DNA of 64,000 bases from Cupriavidus necator A5-1 (GCF_000744095.1 NZ_JQLI01000008.1:1674001-1738000); one strand, 5' to 3'. Shown: positions 9,712 through 17,994, counted from the first letter of the stretch. A program made the numbers and translations. The notes: generated by a model from the letters alone, not told the origin.

Positions 9712-10001
9712 TACCCCTTTTGCAGGTCGCCGCGGGCGCGCGCCGACTCGATGTTGTGAACGTGCATGTGTTCGCCGGCGCGCACCGCGCGGCTGGCGCG
9801 GCCGATGACCTGGCCGTACTTCAGGATGGTTTCTCCCTCGACCGTGTCGGCGATGCAGATCTTGTGGCCGAACGGCACGTCTTGCAGCAGCACGAGCTTG
9901 CCTTGTCGCTCGCCTTCCAGCGCGCAGGCTTCGCCGGCCTGGCCGGCGTCCAGCAGGGTGGCCACATTGTCGGCCGGGTTCAGTACGATGGCTCGGGGCA
10001 T
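9711..10001 (-). CDS. UxaA-family lyase, small (N-terminal, SAF-type) subunit
   Basis: 96 aa. It corresponds to the N-terminal domain of fused altronate dehydratases. The sequence VLLQDVPFGHKICIADTVEGETILKYGQVIGRA is characteristic; the HVHN near residue 80 is the conserved end of this domain. It is the first gene of the minus-strand catabolic operon, downstream of a promoter at 10032-10061, with an operator-like site at 10011-10020 just before its start codon. Confidence 0.82.
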   Translation of the reverse strand: MPRAIVLNPADNVATLLDAGQAGEACALEGERQGKLVLLQDVPFGHKICIADTVEGETILKYGQVIGRASRAVRAGEHMHVHNIESARARGDLQKG

Positions 10002-10010
10002 TGATAAACT

Positions 10011-10020
10011 CCTGTATAGG
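10011..10020. promoter_or_regulatory. Operator-like site 1 (CCTGTATAGG)
   Basis: Near-palindrome CCTGTATAGG between the minus-strand promoter and the small lyase subunit gene. It matches the site at 10111-10120 (CCTATATAGA) in 8 of 10 positions. It is probably the target of the GntR/UTRA protein encoded in this operon; that assignment is inferred. Confidence 0.45.
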
Positions 10021-10031
10021 TGTTGAGATCA

Positions 10032-10061
10032 AATGTAGGGAGCCGGACGGTATGCAGTCAA
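10032..10061 (-). promoter_or_regulatory. Promoter of the uxaA-gntR-ldh2 operon
   Basis: On the minus strand TTGACT (10061-10056) is followed after 18 bases by TACATT (10037-10032). The start codon lies 30 bases further on. The palindrome at 10011-10020 falls in the early transcribed region, a usual position for a repressor. Confidence 0.5.
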
Positions 10062-10110
10062 GAAGAAATAGGGGAACTCAGAGAAAACCACTACTCGCAC
10101 GGTAGAAGTC

Positions 10111-10120
10111 CTATATAGAA
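10111..10120. promoter_or_regulatory. Operator-like site 2 (CCTATATAGA)
   Basis: Contains the perfect 8-bp palindrome CTATATAG. It lies 6 bases upstream of the -35 hexamer of the divergent plus-strand promoter. With site 1 it suggests joint control of both operons. Confidence 0.45.
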
Positions 10121-10126
10121 GTTTGT

Positions 10127-10155
10127 TGACATCGGCCCGGCCGCTGTCTATCGTC
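10127..10155 (+). promoter_or_regulatory. Sigma-70 promoter of the divergent plus-strand operon
   Basis: A consensus -35 TTGACA (10127-10132), a 17-base spacer and TATCGT (10150-10155) lie 66 bases before the first gene. This is the best -35 hexamer seen in the window. Confidence 0.6.
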
Positions 10156-10220
10156 ATGACAACGGCGATGTTGTCAGTGCGCCGGAGCATCGACGCAGTG
10201 AATCAACGGAGAGGGCGGAC

Positions 10221-10682
10221 ATGAACGTCATGTCACACAAGGAGAAGATCGCGAAGCTGCAGGCCCTGCGCGCACGGCTGGATCCGCTGGAGGACTTCGG
10301 CCTGTGGTTCTGGGCAGGCATGACCGCCGGCACCCATGCCGTCAATGCAGCACTGCACCAGGCGGGCGTCACGCTGGACGACGACCGGTTCCCGACGCAA
10401 CCCGGCGTCTACCTGGTGCCGCAGCCCGATGGCGCCCTGAAGCCGGCGTTCCGGCCGCTGGGCGACGTACTGCATGTCGGCCGTCCGAAAGTGGAGGGGC
10501 CGGTGCCTGCAGATATCGCCGAGATGATGGAAGCGATGGAGCACATCGAGCACTACCGCGATCCCTGTTTGCGGGAAGGGCTGGCGCCGACCGCCGAGAT
10601 TGCCGAGGGTTGCGACGCCGCGCTGCGCCGCTGCCTGGCCTTGCTGGAAGCGCGCCTGGAGGGAGACTGCCATGGACATTGA
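10221..10682 (+). CDS. Unknown protein, first gene of divergent operon
   Basis: 153 aa, not recognised. It has no signal peptide or membrane segment and is predicted mainly helical. The segment AGMTAGTHAVNAALHQAGVT (about residues 33-52) is echoed in the next gene as GAMLAGTHWLNALLHKLGAT, so the two proteins look like diverged copies, perhaps subunits of a hetero-oligomer. The last 11 bases overlap the next coding region. A well-placed ribosome site (GGAGAGGG) precedes the ATG. Its place as first gene after a strong promoter suggests a real pathway role, but no reaction can be named. Confidence 0.75.
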   Translation: MNVMSHKEKIAKLQALRARLDPLEDFGLWFWAGMTAGTHAVNAALHQAGVTLDDDRFPTQPGVYLVPQPDGALKPAFRPLGDVLHVGRPKVEGPVPADIAEMMEAMEHIEHYRDPCLREGLAPTAEIAEGCDAALRRCLALLEARLEGDCHGH

Positions 10683-11037
10683 ACAGCACATGGCGATGGC
10701 GCGCAGCATCGAGGCATCGCTGCAGAAGTGCACCAGCGCCGACTACGAGATGACCATCGAAGGCGCGATGCTGGCGGGCACGCACTGGCTGAATGCGTTG
10801 CTGCACAAGCTGGGCGCGACCTCGCCGCAGGCGGATGTGTTCCACACCTACCTGCTGACGGTCAATGAATTCCGGCGGCTGGCGGTGGCGGCGGAGAAGC
10901 CGCTGCATGCCCTGGCCGCCATCGAGGACACGCGGGCGCCGTTTGTACGCGGCAACCATCCGGGTGGAGAAGCTGCCGCCGAACGGGCGCTGGAACTACT
11001 GTCGCTGATCCGCGCGACGGCGCTTGGCGGCGCGTAG
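10672..11037 (+). CDS. Unknown protein, related to the preceding gene
   Basis: 121 aa, not recognised. It shares the AGTHxxNAxLHxxGxT core with the protein encoded just upstream and is likewise a small helical soluble protein. I chose the ATG at 10672, which overlaps the previous stop and is preceded by GGAGGGAGA. Upstream residues in the same frame belong to the neighbour's shadow. Conservation of a histidine (AGTH) and of the LH pair in both copies could mark a ligand or metal site, but this is only a suggestion. Confidence 0.72.
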   Translation: MDIEQHMAMARSIEASLQKCTSADYEMTIEGAMLAGTHWLNALLHKLGATSPQADVFHTYLLTVNEFRRLAVAAEKPLHALAAIEDTRAPFVRGNHPGGEAAAERALELLSLIRATALGGA

Positions 11038-11098
11038 CACAGGCATTCGCAGCAGACACAGCAAGAGACACGTCGAGAGACAGGAAAAGGAGACAACA

Positions 11099-12070
11099 GT
11101 GAAGGCAGTCCGTGTAGTGCCGGGCCCCGAGGGCGGCAAGGTCGAAGTGCAGGATATCCCCGTGCCGGTGGCGGCAGCGGGGCAGGTGCTGGTGAGGGTG
11201 CGCGCTGCAGGCCTCAACCGTGGCGAAATCAACCAGGCGAAGGAGCTGCGCTCGGGCAACACGATTACCACCGGCGTCGAATTTGCCGGCGAGATCGCCG
11301 AAGTCGGTGAAGGCGTCAGCGGTTGGCGTAAGGGCGACCGCGTGATGGGCCATGGCCGCGGCTGCCAGGCGGAGTACGTGGTGGCCGACCCGTTGGCACT
11401 GATCCCGGTGCCGGACGGCTTGTCGTGGATCGATGCCGCGGCGTTCCCGAACGTCTTTATCACCGCGCATGACGCACTGGTTACCAACGGCCGCCTGGTG
11501 GCGGGCGAGTCGGTGCTGGTCAACGGCGCCTCGGGCGGCGTGGCGATGGCGGCGATCCAGATCGCCTCGCTGATGGGCGCCCGGCCCGTGATCGCGTCCT
11601 CGCGCTCGGCGGCCAAGCTGGACAAGATCAGCCAGTTCGGCGTGGATGTCGGCATCGACGCCTCGCAGGACGACCAGGTCGAGGCGGTCATGCGTGCCAC
11701 CGGCGACAAGGGGGTCGACATCATCATCGATACCGTCGGCGGCCCGGTGTTCGAGGCCAATATGAAAAGCCTGGCGGTCAAGGGCCGCCTGGTGAATATC
11801 GCGCGGCTGGGCTCGGCGACCGCCCAGATCGACCTGACGCAGCTCTGGCTCAAGCGCCTGCAGCTGATCGGCGTGACCTTCCGCACCCGCACGGAACTGG
11901 AGCGGCTGGAATGCATCCAGGCCTGCGCGCGCGACATGCTGCCCTTTTTGCGCGCGGGCCGCGTGCGCCTGCCGATCGACCGGACCTTTGCCATGACCGA
12001 CATCGACGCCGCGCATGCATACATGAAGCAAGACCAGCACGTCGGCAAGATCGTGTTGCTGGTCGACTGA
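11099..12070 (+). CDS. Zinc-independent quinone-oxidoreductase-like MDR protein
   Basis: 323 aa from a GTG start preceded by AAAAGGAGA. It belongs to the medium-chain dehydrogenase/reductase superfamily, NADPH:quinone reductase branch: an N-terminal GroES-like domain (residues 1-120) with no catalytic zinc cysteines, then a Rossmann domain with NGASGGVAMAAIQ near 142. The expected reaction is NAD(P)H-linked reduction of a quinone or an activated double bond. It is the third gene of the divergent operon, 61 bases after the second. Confidence 0.85.
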   Translation: MKAVRVVPGPEGGKVEVQDIPVPVAAAGQVLVRVRAAGLNRGEINQAKELRSGNTITTGVEFAGEIAEVGEGVSGWRKGDRVMGHGRGCQAEYVVADPLALIPVPDGLSWIDAAAFPNVFITAHDALVTNGRLVAGESVLVNGASGGVAMAAIQIASLMGARPVIASSRSAAKLDKISQFGVDVGIDASQDDQVEAVMRATGDKGVDIIIDTVGGPVFEANMKSLAVKGRLVNIARLGSATAQIDLTQLWLKRLQLIGVTFRTRTELERLECIQACARDMLPFLRAGRVRLPIDRTFAMTDIDAAHAYMKQDQHVGKIVLLVD

Positions 12071-12101
12071 ATCCACAGAGAAGCCTGAGATAAGAGGAGA
12101 C

Positions 12102-12899
12102 ATGATGACAATCCAGATCAAGCCGCTGACCGGCTCCGTGGCTGCAGCCGTGACCGGGGTCGACCTGAACCAGCCGCTCGACGACGCCAGCTTCGAGATC
12201 CTGCACCGGGCGTTCCTGGAGCATGGCGTGCTGGTGTTCCGCGGCCAGCATCTGCAGCCGGCCGCGCAGGTTGCGTTCGCCCGGCGCTGGGGCAAGCCGG
12301 TGCAGGGCAACCCGCTGCTCAAGGGCCTGACCGAGTTCCCGGAACTGGCGCAGGTCACCAAGATCCCGAAGGAAACTGCCTCGACCGAGGCCTGGCATTC
12401 CGACTCGATCTATACCGAGGTGCCGCCGAAGATCTCGATCCTGTCGGCCGTCACCATCCCCATCGGCGGCGACACCATGTGGTGCAACCAGTACGTCTCG
12501 TATGACCGCCTGTCGCCGGCGATGCAGCGCATGATCGAAGGGCTGCGGGCCCGCTTCTCGGGTGCGCGGCTGGCCAAGATGACGGGTTCGGACAAGGTGC
12601 CGACAGCGGTGCATCCGATCGTGCGCACGCACCCGGAGACCGGACACAAGGCGCTTTATGTCGGCCACCCCGACACCGCGCAGTGCATCGAAGGCATGAC
12701 CGAAGCGGAGAGCCGTCCGCTGCTCGACTTCCTGTATGAGCACTCCGTGACGCCGGACAACGTCTACCGCCATATGTGGCAGGAGGGCGATGTGGTGATG
12801 TGGGACAACCGCTGCACCATGCACTACGCCGTGCACGACTATGGCAATGCCGAACGGGTACTGAACCGCGTGACGCTGGAAGGTGAAGTGCCGCGCTGA
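12102..12899 (+). CDS. TauD/TfdA-family Fe(II)/2-oxoglutarate dioxygenase
   Basis: 265 aa. The metal-binding facial triad is visible: H99 and D101 in WHSDS, and a distal histidine at H241 in TMHYAVHDYG. Homologues hydroxylate carbon next to sulfonate, ether or amine groups (taurine, 2,4-D, carnitine-like compounds) with consumption of 2-oxoglutarate and O2. Substrate is not predictable. It is embedded in the operon, 31 bases after the MDR gene, so it probably acts on the same unknown compound or one of its products. Confidence 0.88.
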   Translation: MMTIQIKPLTGSVAAAVTGVDLNQPLDDASFEILHRAFLEHGVLVFRGQHLQPAAQVAFARRWGKPVQGNPLLKGLTEFPELAQVTKIPKETASTEAWHSDSIYTEVPPKISILSAVTIPIGGDTMWCNQYVSYDRLSPAMQRMIEGLRARFSGARLAKMTGSDKVPTAVHPIVRTHPETGHKALYVGHPDTAQCIEGMTEAESRPLLDFLYEHSVTPDNVYRHMWQEGDVVMWDNRCTMHYAVHDYGNAERVLNRVTLEGEVPR

Positions 12900-13012
12900 G
12901 AAGTACCGTCACATCCGGCGCCGCATCCGCCAGAGAGCGGGCGCGGCGCCCGGCACACAGGTTGCCCGTCCACCCCCGACGCACGGAATGCACGGGAACA
13001 AAGGAGATTGAA

Positions 13013-14131
13013 ATGCAGATAGGGATCCCGACTGAGTCGCGGGCGGGGGAGGCGCGCGTTGCCGCAACGCCGGAGACCGTGAAGAAATACGTGGCACAGG
13101 GCCACCAGGTCGTGGTCCAGGCTGGCGCCGGCGTGCGTGCCAGCCAGACCGACAGCGCCTATGAGGCCGCGGGCGCGCGCATCGGTACCGCCGCTGAGGC
13201 GCTAGGCGCGCAACTGGTGCTGAAGGTGCGCGCACCGGACGAAGTCGAGTTGGCGCAGATGAAGCCGGGTGCCGCACTGGTCGGCATGCTCAATCCCTTC
13301 GATGCCGAGAACAACGCGCGCATGGCCGCCGCGAACATCACCGCCTTTGCCCTGGAAGCCGCGCCCCGCACCACGCGCGCGCAGAGCATGGACGTGCTGT
13401 CGTCGCAGGCCAATATCGCCGGCTACAAGGCCGTGCTGGTGGCAGCGCACCATTACCAGCGCTTCATGCCGATGCTGATGACCGCCGCGGGCACCGTCAA
13501 GGCGGCGCGCGTGCTGATCCTCGGCGCCGGCGTGGCCGGCCTGCAGGCGATCGCCACCGCCAAGCGGCTGGGCGCGGTGATCGAAGCCTCCGACGTGCGC
13601 CCCGCCGTCAAGGAACAGATCGAATCGCTCGGCGGCAAGTTCCTCGACGTGCCGTTCCTCACCGATGAAGAGCGCGAGATCGCGCAGGGCGTGGGCGGCT
13701 ATGCGCGCCCGATGCCGCCGGACTGGATGAAGCGCCAGGCCGAACTGGTCCACCAGCGCGCGATCCAGGCCGACATCGTCATCACCACTGCGCTGATCCC
13801 CGGCCGCAAGGCGCCGGTGCTACTGCAGGAAGCGACCGTGCAGCAGATGAAGCCGGGTTCGGTGGTGGTCGACCTGGCCGCCGCGCAGGGCGGCAATTGC
13901 CCGCTGACGGTGGCCGACGAAGTGGTCGAGCGCCACGGTGTCGTGCTGATCGGACACACCAACCTCGCCAGCATGGTCGCGGCCGACGCCTCGGCGCTGT
14001 ACGCGCGCAACGTGCTCGACTTCCTCAAGCTGCTGATCGACAAGGACGGCAAGCTCGTGATCAATACCGACGACGACATCGTCGCGGCCTGCCTGATGAC
14101 GCGGCGCGAAGAACTGGCGTTGGCCAGCTGA
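13013..14131 (+). CDS. pntAA: NAD(P) transhydrogenase subunit alpha, part 1
   Basis: 372 aa, the cytosolic NAD(H)-binding domain (dI) of the proton-translocating transhydrogenase. It begins IGIPTESRAGEARVAATPE, with the Rossmann segment VLILGAGVAGLQAI near residue 165 and the DLAAAQGGNCPLT region near 285. The ATG follows AAGGAG. The three-gene split PntAA-PntAB-PntB is the usual form in this group. The enzyme uses the proton gradient to make NADPH from NADH. It is unusual to find it inside an apparent catabolic operon, which suggests the pathway consumes NADPH. Confidence 0.95.
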   Translation: MQIGIPTESRAGEARVAATPETVKKYVAQGHQVVVQAGAGVRASQTDSAYEAAGARIGTAAEALGAQLVLKVRAPDEVELAQMKPGAALVGMLNPFDAENNARMAAANITAFALEAAPRTTRAQSMDVLSSQANIAGYKAVLVAAHHYQRFMPMLMTAAGTVKAARVLILGAGVAGLQAIATAKRLGAVIEASDVRPAVKEQIESLGGKFLDVPFLTDEEREIAQGVGGYARPMPPDWMKRQAELVHQRAIQADIVITTALIPGRKAPVLLQEATVQQMKPGSVVVDLAAAQGGNCPLTVADEVVERHGVVLIGHTNLASMVAADASALYARNVLDFLKLLIDKDGKLVINTDDDIVAACLMTRREELALAS

Positions 14132-14153
14132 ATGGGCAATCAAGGAGATATCG

Positions 14154-14504
14154 ATGGAAATGGTTAGCCACACGGTGATCAACCTGATCATCTTTGTACT
14201 GGCGATCTACGTGGGCTACCACGTGGTCTGGACGGTAACCCCCGCGCTGCACACGCCGCTGATGGCGGTGACCAATGCGATCTCGGCCATCATTATCGTC
14301 GGCGCCATGCTGGCCGCCGGCCTGACCGAGGGCTACGTTGGCCGCGCAATGGGCACGCTGGCGGTGGCGCTGGCGGCGGTCAATGTGTTCGGCGGCTTCC
14401 TGGTCACGCAGCGCATGCTGGAAATGTTCAGGAAGAAGGCACCCAAGGCGCAGCTTGAAGCCAAGGGGCAGCCCGGCGGCAAACTGGCGGAGGTAGCGCA
14501 ATGA
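14154..14504 (+). CDS. pntAB: NAD(P) transhydrogenase subunit alpha, part 2
   Basis: 116 aa membrane subunit with three to four hydrophobic helices: INLIIFVLAIYVGYHVV, the AISAIIIVGAML segment and a third ending GGFLVTQRML. It supplies the N-terminal part of the proton channel. The start is 22 bases after pntAA and the stop overlaps the pntB start codon (ATGA). Confidence 0.95.
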   Translation: MEMVSHTVINLIIFVLAIYVGYHVVWTVTPALHTPLMAVTNAISAIIIVGAMLAAGLTEGYVGRAMGTLAVALAAVNVFGGFLVTQRMLEMFRKKAPKAQLEAKGQPGGKLAEVAQ

Positions 14505-15970
14505 ATGGCCTGTCGATGAATATGGTGACCCTGTCCTACCTGGGCGCGTCGGTCTGCTTTATCCAGGCGCTCAAGGGGCTCTCACACCCGACCACGGCGC
14601 GGCGCGGCAATGTCTTCGGCATGGCCGGGATGGTGGTCGCGGCACTCACCACGGTGGCGCTGATTTTCAAGCTGAAGAGCGAGTTGTTGTCCGGCGGGGC
14701 GGACCCGTCCGCGCCGGGCACCGGCCTGGCGCTGATCCTGGCTGCGCTGGTGGTGGGCGGCGGCATCGGCGCCTATGTGGCAAAGAAGGTGCAGATGACC
14801 AAGATGCCCGAGCTGGTCGCGGCGATGCACTCGCTGATCGGCCTGGCGGCGGTGTTTATTTCCGTGGCGGCAGTGGCGGAGCCCGCTGCCTTCGGCATCA
14901 CGGCTGCCGGTTCGCACGACATTCCGCTGGGCAACCGCATCGAACTCTTCATCGGCTGCTTCGTCGGCGCCATCACGTTCTCGGGCTCGGTGATCGCCTT
15001 CGGCAAGCTGGCCGGGCGCTACAAGTTCCGCCTGTTCCAGGGCGCGCCGGTGGTGTTTGCCGGCCAGCACTGGCTGAACCTGCTGCTGGCGGTGGCGATG
15101 GTGGGCTTCGGCATCGCGTTCTTCCTGACGCAGGCGTGGATGCCGTTCCTGGTCATGCTGGCGCTCGCCTTCGTACTGGGCGTGCTGATCATCATCCCGA
15201 TCGGCGGCGCCGACATGCCGGTGGTGGTATCGATGCTGAACTCGTACTCGGGCTGGGCGGCAGCCGGCATCGGCTTCTCGCTGAACAACCCGATGCTGAT
15301 CATCGCGGGCTCGCTGGTGGGCTCCTCCGGTGCGATCCTGTCGTACATCATGTGCCGGGCGATGAACCGCTCGTTCTTCAACGTGCTGCTGGGAGGTTTC
15401 GGCAGCGACGCCGCGGCCGCGAGCGCCCCGGCAGGGCAGGCGCAGCGCAACGTGAAATCGGGCTCGGCCGATGACGCCGCCTTCCTGATGGGCAATGCGG
15501 AGACGGTCATCATCGTCCCGGGCTACGGCCTGGCGGTTGCGCGCGCCCAACACGCGCTCAAGGAGCTGACCGAAGCGCTCACGGAAAAGGGCGTGACCGT
15601 GAAATACGCGATCCACCCAGTGGCGGGCCGCATGCCGGGCCATATGAACGTGCTGCTGGCCGAGGCCGAGGTGCCGTACGACCAGGTCTTCGAGATGGAA
15701 GACATCAACAGCGAGTTCGGCCAGGCCGACGTGGTGCTGGTGCTGGGCGCCAACGACGTGGTCAACCCGGCGGCCAAGAACGACCCCAAGTCGCCGATCG
15801 CCGGCATGCCGATCCTGGAGGCCTACAAGGCCAAGACCATCATCGTCAACAAGCGCTCCATGGCCGCCGGCTACGCCGGGCTGGACAACGAGCTGTTCTA
15901 CATGGACAAGACCATGATGGTGTTCGGCGACGCCAAGAAGGTGGTCGAGGACATGCTCAAGGCCGCCTGA
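14501..15970 (+). CDS. pntB: NAD(P) transhydrogenase subunit beta
   Basis: 489 aa, normal length. About nine membrane helices occupy residues 1-285, then the NADP(H)-binding domain dIII, with VIIVPGYGLAVARAQHA near 345 and the LGANDVVNPAAK segment near 420. Together with PntAA and PntAB it forms the complete proton-pumping transhydrogenase of the inner membrane. Confidence 0.95.
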   Translation: MNGLSMNMVTLSYLGASVCFIQALKGLSHPTTARRGNVFGMAGMVVAALTTVALIFKLKSELLSGGADPSAPGTGLALILAALVVGGGIGAYVAKKVQMTKMPELVAAMHSLIGLAAVFISVAAVAEPAAFGITAAGSHDIPLGNRIELFIGCFVGAITFSGSVIAFGKLAGRYKFRLFQGAPVVFAGQHWLNLLLAVAMVGFGIAFFLTQAWMPFLVMLALAFVLGVLIIIPIGGADMPVVVSMLNSYSGWAAAGIGFSLNNPMLIIAGSLVGSSGAILSYIMCRAMNRSFFNVLLGGFGSDAAAASAPAGQAQRNVKSGSADDAAFLMGNAETVIIVPGYGLAVARAQHALKELTEALTEKGVTVKYAIHPVAGRMPGHMNVLLAEAEVPYDQVFEMEDINSEFGQADVVLVLGANDVVNPAAKNDPKSPIAGMPILEAYKAKTIIVNKRSMAAGYAGLDNELFYMDKTMMVFGDAKKVVEDMLKAA

Positions 15971-16005
15971 GCCGCAGATTCACAGCAATAACGAGGAGAC
16001 ATGGA

Positions 16006-16794
16006 ATGAACCAGCAAGAACGCAACCTCGGCCTGTTTGCCGACCTGGAAGGCAAGGTGGCGCTGGTGACCGGGGCCTTTGGCGGCCTGGGCCTGCATTT
16101 TGCGCAGACGCTGGCGCGCGCCGGCTGCAAGGTGGCACTGGCGGGGCGGCGCGTGGTCGAAGGCGAGGCCGTGCTGGCGGACCTGCGCAAGCAGGGCGGG
16201 CAAGGCTGCGTCGTTGCGCTCGACGTCAGGGACCCGGCATCGGTCGGTGCGGCGTTCGAGGCAGCGCGCCAGCGGCTCGGCCCGGTCCAGGTGGTCGTCA
16301 ACAGCGCCGGCATCGCTACCACCGGGCCGGCCATGGAGGTGGAGGAGGCCGCCTGGCAAGGTGTGATCGACACCAACCTGAACGGTGCCTGGCGCGTGGC
16401 GCAGTGCGCGGCGCGGATGATGCGCGAAGCCGGCAGCGGCGGCAGCATCGTCAATATCGCGTCGATCCTCGGCCTGCGCGTGGCGCAGCAGGTCCCTGCC
16501 TACACCGCCGCGAAGGCGGGCCTGATCCACCTGACGCGCTCGCTGGCGCTGGAGTGGGCGCGGCACGGGATCCGCGTCAACGCGCTGGCGCCGGGCTACT
16601 TCGAGACCGACATCAACCGCAGCTTCTTCGAGACCGACAGCGGCCGGGCCATGATCGGGCGCATTCCGCAGCGCCGGCTGGGCCAGCCCAGCCAGCTCGA
16701 CGGCGCGCTGCTGCTGCTGGCCTCGGATGCGTCCGACTACATGACCGGTACGGTGCTGCCCGTTGACGGCGGCCACGCGGTCAGCTCGCTCTGA
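16006..16794 (+). CDS. Short-chain dehydrogenase/reductase (FabG-like)
   Basis: 262 aa classical SDR. The cofactor motif TGAFGGLG lies near residue 24, NSAG near 101, and the active-site Ser, Tyr and Lys in NIASIL and YTAAK (Tyr near residue 165). The C-terminus is PVDGGH. It interconverts a hydroxyl and a carbonyl group with NAD(P)H. It is 35 bases after pntB with GAGGAGA before the ATG, so it belongs to the same transcript. The transhydrogenase next to it may supply its NADPH, an inference from position. Confidence 0.88.
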   Translation: MNQQERNLGLFADLEGKVALVTGAFGGLGLHFAQTLARAGCKVALAGRRVVEGEAVLADLRKQGGQGCVVALDVRDPASVGAAFEAARQRLGPVQVVVNSAGIATTGPAMEVEEAAWQGVIDTNLNGAWRVAQCAARMMREAGSGGSIVNIASILGLRVAQQVPAYTAAKAGLIHLTRSLALEWARHGIRVNALAPGYFETDINRSFFETDSGRAMIGRIPQRRLGQPSQLDGALLLLASDASDYMTGTVLPVDGGHAVSSL

Positions 16795-16823
16795 GCCCAC
16801 CCGCAATCGAGGAGAGCGATCCG

Positions 16824-17885
16824 ATGCAACAAGCCCTTGCAGTTCCCGCCGCCACTGTCGGATCGGGTTTCGACAGCGCTGCCCTGGCAGCGCTGCTGCA
16901 CGCAGAAGGCCTGATCGACCGGCCGGAACTGACCCTGGAGCGCCTTGCCGGCGGCCAGTCCAATCCGACCTACCGGCTGGCCTGCGGCGCGCAGCAATAC
17001 GTGCTGCGCACCAAGCCGCCGGGGCAGTTGCTGTCGTCCGCCCATGCCATCGACCGCGAGTACCGCGTGATGCACGCACTGCGCGACAGCGACGTGCCGG
17101 TTCCGCGGCTCTACCTGTACAGCGAAGACACCGCGATCCTTGGCACGCCCTTCTACGTGATGGGATTCCTGCAGGGCCGCGTGATCTATGACCAGTCCCT
17201 GCCGGGCCAGTCCCCGCAACAGCGCGCCGCGATCTACCGCGAGATGAACCGCGTGATCGGCGCCTTGCACCGGGTGGATTACCGCGCCGCCGGCCTGGCG
17301 GACTACGGCAGGAGCGGCGGCTACGTGGCGCGCCAGGTTGCCCGCTGGGCCGGCCAGTGCCGCGACACCGGCATGGACGACAACAAGGCGCTGGCGGCGC
17401 TGGCAGAGTGGCTGCCGCAGCACATCCCGGACGCGGAGCAGACCAGCGTGGTGCATGGCGACTACCGCATGGACAACCTCGTCTTCCATCCCACCGAGCC
17501 CCGCGTCATCGGCGTGCTCGACTGGGAGCTGTCCACGCTCGGCCACCCGCTGGCGGACCTGGCCTACCACTGCATGAGCTGGCATATTCCGGCCGACCTG
17601 TGGCGCGGTATCGGCGGGCTCGACCTGCAGGCGCTGGGCATTCCCAATGAGGCGAACTATCTGCGCTGGTACGGCGAGACCAACGGCACGCACGCGCTCG
17701 AGCACTGGGACTTTTATCTCGCCTACAACTTCTTCCGGCTCGCGGCGATCATGCACGGCATCGGGAAGCGTGCCAGGAGCGGCAACGCCGCCGCGGCGGA
17801 TGCCGTCGAGACCGGCAGGAAGGCGGTGCCGCTGGCCGAACTCGGGTGGCAATTCGCCATGCGCTACCGCGCGGCAGGGCGTTAG
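16824..17885 (+). CDS. Aminoglycoside-phosphotransferase-fold kinase, acyl-CoA-linked family
   Basis: 353 aa. It belongs to the APH/choline-kinase fold subgroup that is often fused to or encoded beside acyl-CoA dehydrogenase 10/11. The catalytic loop is VVHGDYRMDNLVF near residue 210 and the metal-binding DWELSTLGHP follows near 232. Members phosphorylate a hydroxyl group, for example of 4-hydroxyacyl-CoA, to allow later elimination. It is the last gene of the divergent operon; its pairing with an SDR fits hydroxyacyl processing, which is inference. Confidence 0.85.
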   Translation: MQQALAVPAATVGSGFDSAALAALLHAEGLIDRPELTLERLAGGQSNPTYRLACGAQQYVLRTKPPGQLLSSAHAIDREYRVMHALRDSDVPVPRLYLYSEDTAILGTPFYVMGFLQGRVIYDQSLPGQSPQQRAAIYREMNRVIGALHRVDYRAAGLADYGRSGGYVARQVARWAGQCRDTGMDDNKALAALAEWLPQHIPDAEQTSVVHGDYRMDNLVFHPTEPRVIGVLDWELSTLGHPLADLAYHCMSWHIPADLWRGIGGLDLQALGIPNEANYLRWYGETNGTHALEHWDFYLAYNFFRLAAIMHGIGKRARSGNAAAADAVETGRKAVPLAELGWQFAMRYRAAGR

Positions 17886-17953
17886 CGTCGACGTACGGTC
17901 CGGCGCCAGCCGGATCGAAGCCTCCGCAGGTGATGGAATCTGCCCTGGGTTCC

Positions 17954-17994
17954 TTATCGGGAATCAAAGTTTGCCTTCCGATCCGGCCTAGCTT
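17954..17994 (+). promoter_or_regulatory. FNR-type class II promoter candidate (RRM-like gene)
   Basis: TTATCGGGAATCAA (17954-17967) has a perfect right half-site ATCAA and a degenerate left half. Its centre is 31 bases before a TAGCTT -10-like hexamer (17989-17994), the spacing of FNR-activated class II promoters. No good -35 is present. The sequence CCTAGCTTAAAG around the -10 recurs as CCTAGATTGAAG upstream of the gene at 20093. Confidence 0.45.
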
